Below are positions 4,541 to 6,743 of a stretch of 6,743 nt of DNA, one piece after another. The stretch is from NCBI GenBank assembly GCA_002404515.1, contig DHJV01000170.1, forward strand, positions 8,295 to 15,037, in the 5' to 3' direction. Each line of letters opens with the position of its first letter. The stretch's first letter is position 1. Below the pieces are notes generated by a model, which saw only the letters and a program-made list of their open reading frames with translations, was not told where the DNA came from and did no database searches. This stretch comes from Lachnospiraceae bacterium UBA4711 (GTDB lineage: Bacteria > Bacillota > Clostridia > Lachnospirales > Lachnospiraceae). The position numbers and the translations under genes were made by a program.

Positions 4541-6640
4541 TCAGTGAAATGTATAGTCTGCCGATGAACTCAGAATATGTCCGGATTCATCCACCTGTTT
4601 GACTGTAATCCGGGCGCCATCACTAACTGTCTGTCCCTGCACCATCAATGTATTGCGGTCAACATAGACCGTATCCAATTGTTCCTCGCCATCATACACC
4701 TTGGAATATTCGTTGAAATTTCTTCCACGTACCACGGCGTGATCCCCTTCATTAGACACCCGGCTGATGCTGATTTCCTCCAGTCCCATGATGATCTGTC
4801 CCTGACCGATTTCCGGCACCGGAGACTGTCCATCATAGATGTAATCCTCGCCATACAGCATATCATAGGCAAGCAACGTAACCACATGATCCAACTCATC
4901 CTGGTTGTCCTTATACAGGCAATGCGCCCGTTGTACATATCCCATATTCAGGTTCAGTGCTTTGAATATCTTCGTTGATACCTCGCTCGCACGGATATCC
5001 TCATCCGGGATATCCAGATTCATATTATTGACCAAAATATATTCTGTCTGGAACTGGCTGTGTGGAAGCTGGTCATCGTCAAATGTGATCGTTGGCAGAT
5101 GATCACCATACAACAACAGCACATACTCCTCACCTGTATTATCCAGAGTCGTGATCAGATCATGAATCATCTGATCCATCTCATGTAACTGGTTTACATA
5201 ATAGGTAAGCTGATTTTCCTTCACCGGATCCTGTGGATAGCTGACCTTGATTTTCTCATCACAAGCGCCTAATTCTTCGGGATATTTTCCATGTCCCTGC
5301 ACACTGATCGTAAATACAAAATCCGGTCCTTCCGTACTGCGCAGACAGCTCTTGATGTTATCCACCAGCACTTCGTCCTTCGCCCATCCAGTGGAAGTCT
5401 TCTGTACATTGTACATGTATTCCAGTGAGATAAACCGTTCAAAGCCCATCTCATTATAAACATCCTTCCGGTCATAGAATGAAGACTTGTTGTTATGCAT
5501 GGCAAAGGTATGATAACCTTCCTTCTCAAGCAGACTGCACATGCCCTCCACCGGCACTTTATTAACGGTTGTCTTATATGGGTACTCTCCTGCTCCGAAA
5601 TATGCGGAACGGATTCCTGTCAATACTTCAAACTCCGAATTTGCAGTGCCCGCGCCAAGTGCTGGCATTGTCAGATATCCAGATGGGAATTTTTCTTTTA
5701 ATCTCGTAAAATTCGGAATTGGATTTTCTGAGAGTGTCAATCCCTCTACTACATTTGGATCAAAGAATGACTCTAACTGTACGCAGACGATATTCGGTGT
5801 CTTTTTCTTCGACTCATCGGCATCCAGTTCCTTGCTGTTCAATTTATTTCTCAGATGAAGCATCGTTGATTCATCGTAATCGTCCGGCTTCGAAATACCA
5901 TTATCGATAATACTGTTCGTGAAACAATATGCAAATCCGTAATCCTGATATGCCATACCAAGGTTTGCAAAATCATCCGAGATAATGTTATGGCTTACAT
6001 TAAAGTTCGTAAAGAACATAATGCCAATCCACATGACGATACAGACAATCATTGTCCGCATAACATGTTTTTTCCCCTCAAACTTCGGAGATTTCCGGAA
6101 CAAAATCACAATTCCGGCGATTACAGCCACTGCAGCTACAACGAGAAGCACCTGCTGTACCTTTGAGAAATACACATCCAGCATGGAGATTACATCCTTC
6201 ACCATCAGAAGGTCTATCGCCGCAAATGGTGTGATACGATATCCAAGCACAACAAAATTTGCAATACCGCAGATCAGCCATACAATACTGATCAGCACAA
6301 TGCCAAATACACGCTTTCTTAAGAAAAGTGCAAACAATAAGGTAAAGAATATGATTGACGTATTATATAAGAATACGATTGGTGACGATATCATGAACTT
6401 TACACCAAGTACCAGTGATCGTCTGCCCAATATCTCCATCAGAAGTTCCAGACCAAATGCTATGAAAAAGCACCGCACAATCCAGGTCTGAATCGAATAT
6501 CTCAAAAAATGCTTTACCTTTGTCCAGAATGATGGCTTTGCATCCACGTTCTCATTTTCTTCATTTTTTACAGATTCTTCGGGTTCCGCTTTCTTTTCTT
6601 CCTTTGTTTCATCCGAATTCTTTATTTTCTTCTCAGACAT
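4541..6640 (-). CDS. LTA synthase family membrane sulfatase/phosphoglycerol transferase with C-terminal IPT/TIG-like extension
   Basis: A 699-residue polytopic membrane enzyme. Family members (LtaS, phosphoglycerol transferases) move glycerol-phosphate from phosphatidylglycerol onto a glycolipid or glycan outside the membrane. Layout: a charged, Lys/Glu-rich cytoplasmic tail (1-36); about five membrane helices (roughly 51-71, 80-107, 111-133, 162-181, 195-212); an extracytoplasmic alkaline-phosphatase-fold domain (about 282-600). Catalytic markers seen: VQLESFFDPN with metal ligand Glu290, GAGTANSEFEVLTG with the nucleophile Thr332, HNNKSSFYDR (382-391), SVQGHGKY with His450, and LYGDHLP with Asp513-His514. 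Residues about 615-699 are an extra beta-rich segment (VVRGRNFNEYSKVYDG at 636-651) not found in typical LtaS. The start has GAGG seven bases upstream (6651-6648). It may make lipoteichoic acid or decorate another glycan; the acceptor is unknown, so no symbol is given. Confidence 0.92.
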   Translation of the reverse strand: MSEKKIKNSDETKEEKKAEPEESVKNEENENVDAKPSFWTKVKHFLRYSIQTWIVRCFFIAFGLELLMEILGRRSLVLGVKFMISSPIVFLYNTSIIFFTLLFALFLRKRVFGIVLISIVWLICGIANFVVLGYRITPFAAIDLLMVKDVISMLDVYFSKVQQVLLVVAAVAVIAGIVILFRKSPKFEGKKHVMRTMIVCIVMWIGIMFFTNFNVSHNIISDDFANLGMAYQDYGFAYCFTNSIIDNGISKPDDYDESTMLHLRNKLNSKELDADESKKKTPNIVCVQLESFFDPNVVEGLTLSENPIPNFTRLKEKFPSGYLTMPALGAGTANSEFEVLTGIRSAYFGAGEYPYKTTVNKVPVEGMCSLLEKEGYHTFAMHNNKSSFYDRKDVYNEMGFERFISLEYMYNVQKTSTGWAKDEVLVDNIKSCLRSTEGPDFVFTISVQGHGKYPEELGACDEKIKVSYPQDPVKENQLTYYVNQLHEMDQMIHDLITTLDNTGEEYVLLLYGDHLPTITFDDDQLPHSQFQTEYILVNNMNLDIPDEDIRASEVSTKIFKALNLNMGYVQRAHCLYKDNQDELDHVVTLLAYDMLYGEDYIYDGQSPVPEIGQGQIIMGLEEISISRVSNEGDHAVVRGRNFNEYSKVYDGEEQLDTVYVDRNTLMVQGQTVSDGARITVKQVDESGHILSSSADYTFH

Positions 6641-6680
6641 CTTACCGCCTCTTCAAAATAAGTCTTTGTAATGATACTCA

Positions 6681-6709
6681 ATTATAGGAGAAATACCTTT
6701 ATAAAGCAA
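6681..6709 (-). promoter_or_regulatory. Promoter of the LTA-synthase-like gene
   Basis: TTGCTT (-35, 6709-6704), 17 bases, TATAAT (-10, 6686-6681) on the minus strand. A start near 6674 leaves about 33 leader bases. The -35 is only a half match, but the consensus -10, ideal spacing and the A-tracts upstream support it. Confidence 0.65.
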
Positions 6710-6716
6710 GCAAGAA

Positions 6717-6742
6717 TTTTTTAATTTTTTTTTAATTTTTTT
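6717..6742 (-). promoter_or_regulatory. Phased A-tracts upstream of the promoter (UP-element-like)
   Basis: On the minus strand, runs of 7, 9 and 6 A (6742-6736, 6733-6725, 6722-6717) are separated by TT. Their centres are about 10 bases apart, in step with the helical repeat, and they cover roughly -43 to -68 from the predicted start. Such tracts bend DNA and bind the RNA polymerase alpha C-terminal domain. Read on the plus strand the T-runs could be a terminator tail, but there is no GC stem before them. Confidence 0.45.
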
Positions 6743-6743
6743 G

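Noticed and set aside
5403..5419. Palindromic TGTACATTGTACATGTA stretch
   Set aside because: Inside the LTA-synthase-like coding region; explained by successive Tyr-Met-Tyr-Asn-Val codons.
5985..6491. Plus-strand open frame of 168 codons opposite the membrane part of the LTA-synthase-like gene
   Set aside because: Shadow of the membrane-helix codons; it has no convincing ribosome site and no recognised domain.
6717..6742. Plus-strand T-runs as a terminator tail
   Set aside because: No GC-rich stem precedes them and no plus-strand gene reaches this point.

Overview
The window looks like ordinary core chromosome of an anaerobic Firmicute, most likely a motile Clostridia member of the Lachnospiraceae type (Roseburia/Agathobacter-like). 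This is inferred from moderate-to-low GC, strong AAGGAG ribosome sites, low-GC-Gram-positive promoters, a CheX phosphatase and an LTA-synthase-type polyglycerolphosphate transferase. No phage, insertion sequence, CRISPR, tRNA or rRNA was seen. All five genes lie on the minus strand, so transcription runs from high to low coordinates.

Right to left. At 6640-4541 is a 699-residue polytopic membrane sulfatase-fold protein of the LTA synthase family. It has its own promoter preceded by phased A-tracts, and an unusual C-terminal beta-rich extension that resembles an IPT/TIG domain. At 4429-3950 is an orphan cheX (CheY-P phosphatase) with a well-formed promoter (TTGAAT-17-TATAAT, extended -10). At 3882-2431 is guaB (IMP dehydrogenase with CBS pair), closed by a clear intrinsic terminator at 2402-2364.

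Then comes a pantothenate (vitamin B5) operon. A promoter at 2301-2273 carries a perfect TTGTATACAA palindrome inside its 17-bp spacer, with a second inverted repeat of the same half-site just upstream. The genes follow as a Rossmann/DUF2520 protein (2188-1343), panB (1339-512) and panC (415 to beyond the left edge). The DUF2520 protein is best explained as the PanG-type ketopantoate reductase. If so, the three genes encode ketoisovalerate to ketopantoate (PanB), ketopantoate to pantoate (PanG), and pantoate plus beta-alanine to pantothenate (PanC); panD may follow outside the window. The first two genes are three bases apart, and the panB ribosome site lies in the last two codons of its upstream neighbour.

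The most interesting points are the non-canonical reductase in the pan operon, the candidate operator array controlling it, a possible 24-codon leader ORF, and the extra C-terminal domain of the LTA-synthase-like protein. I did not find evidence of a wholly undescribed multi-gene system.
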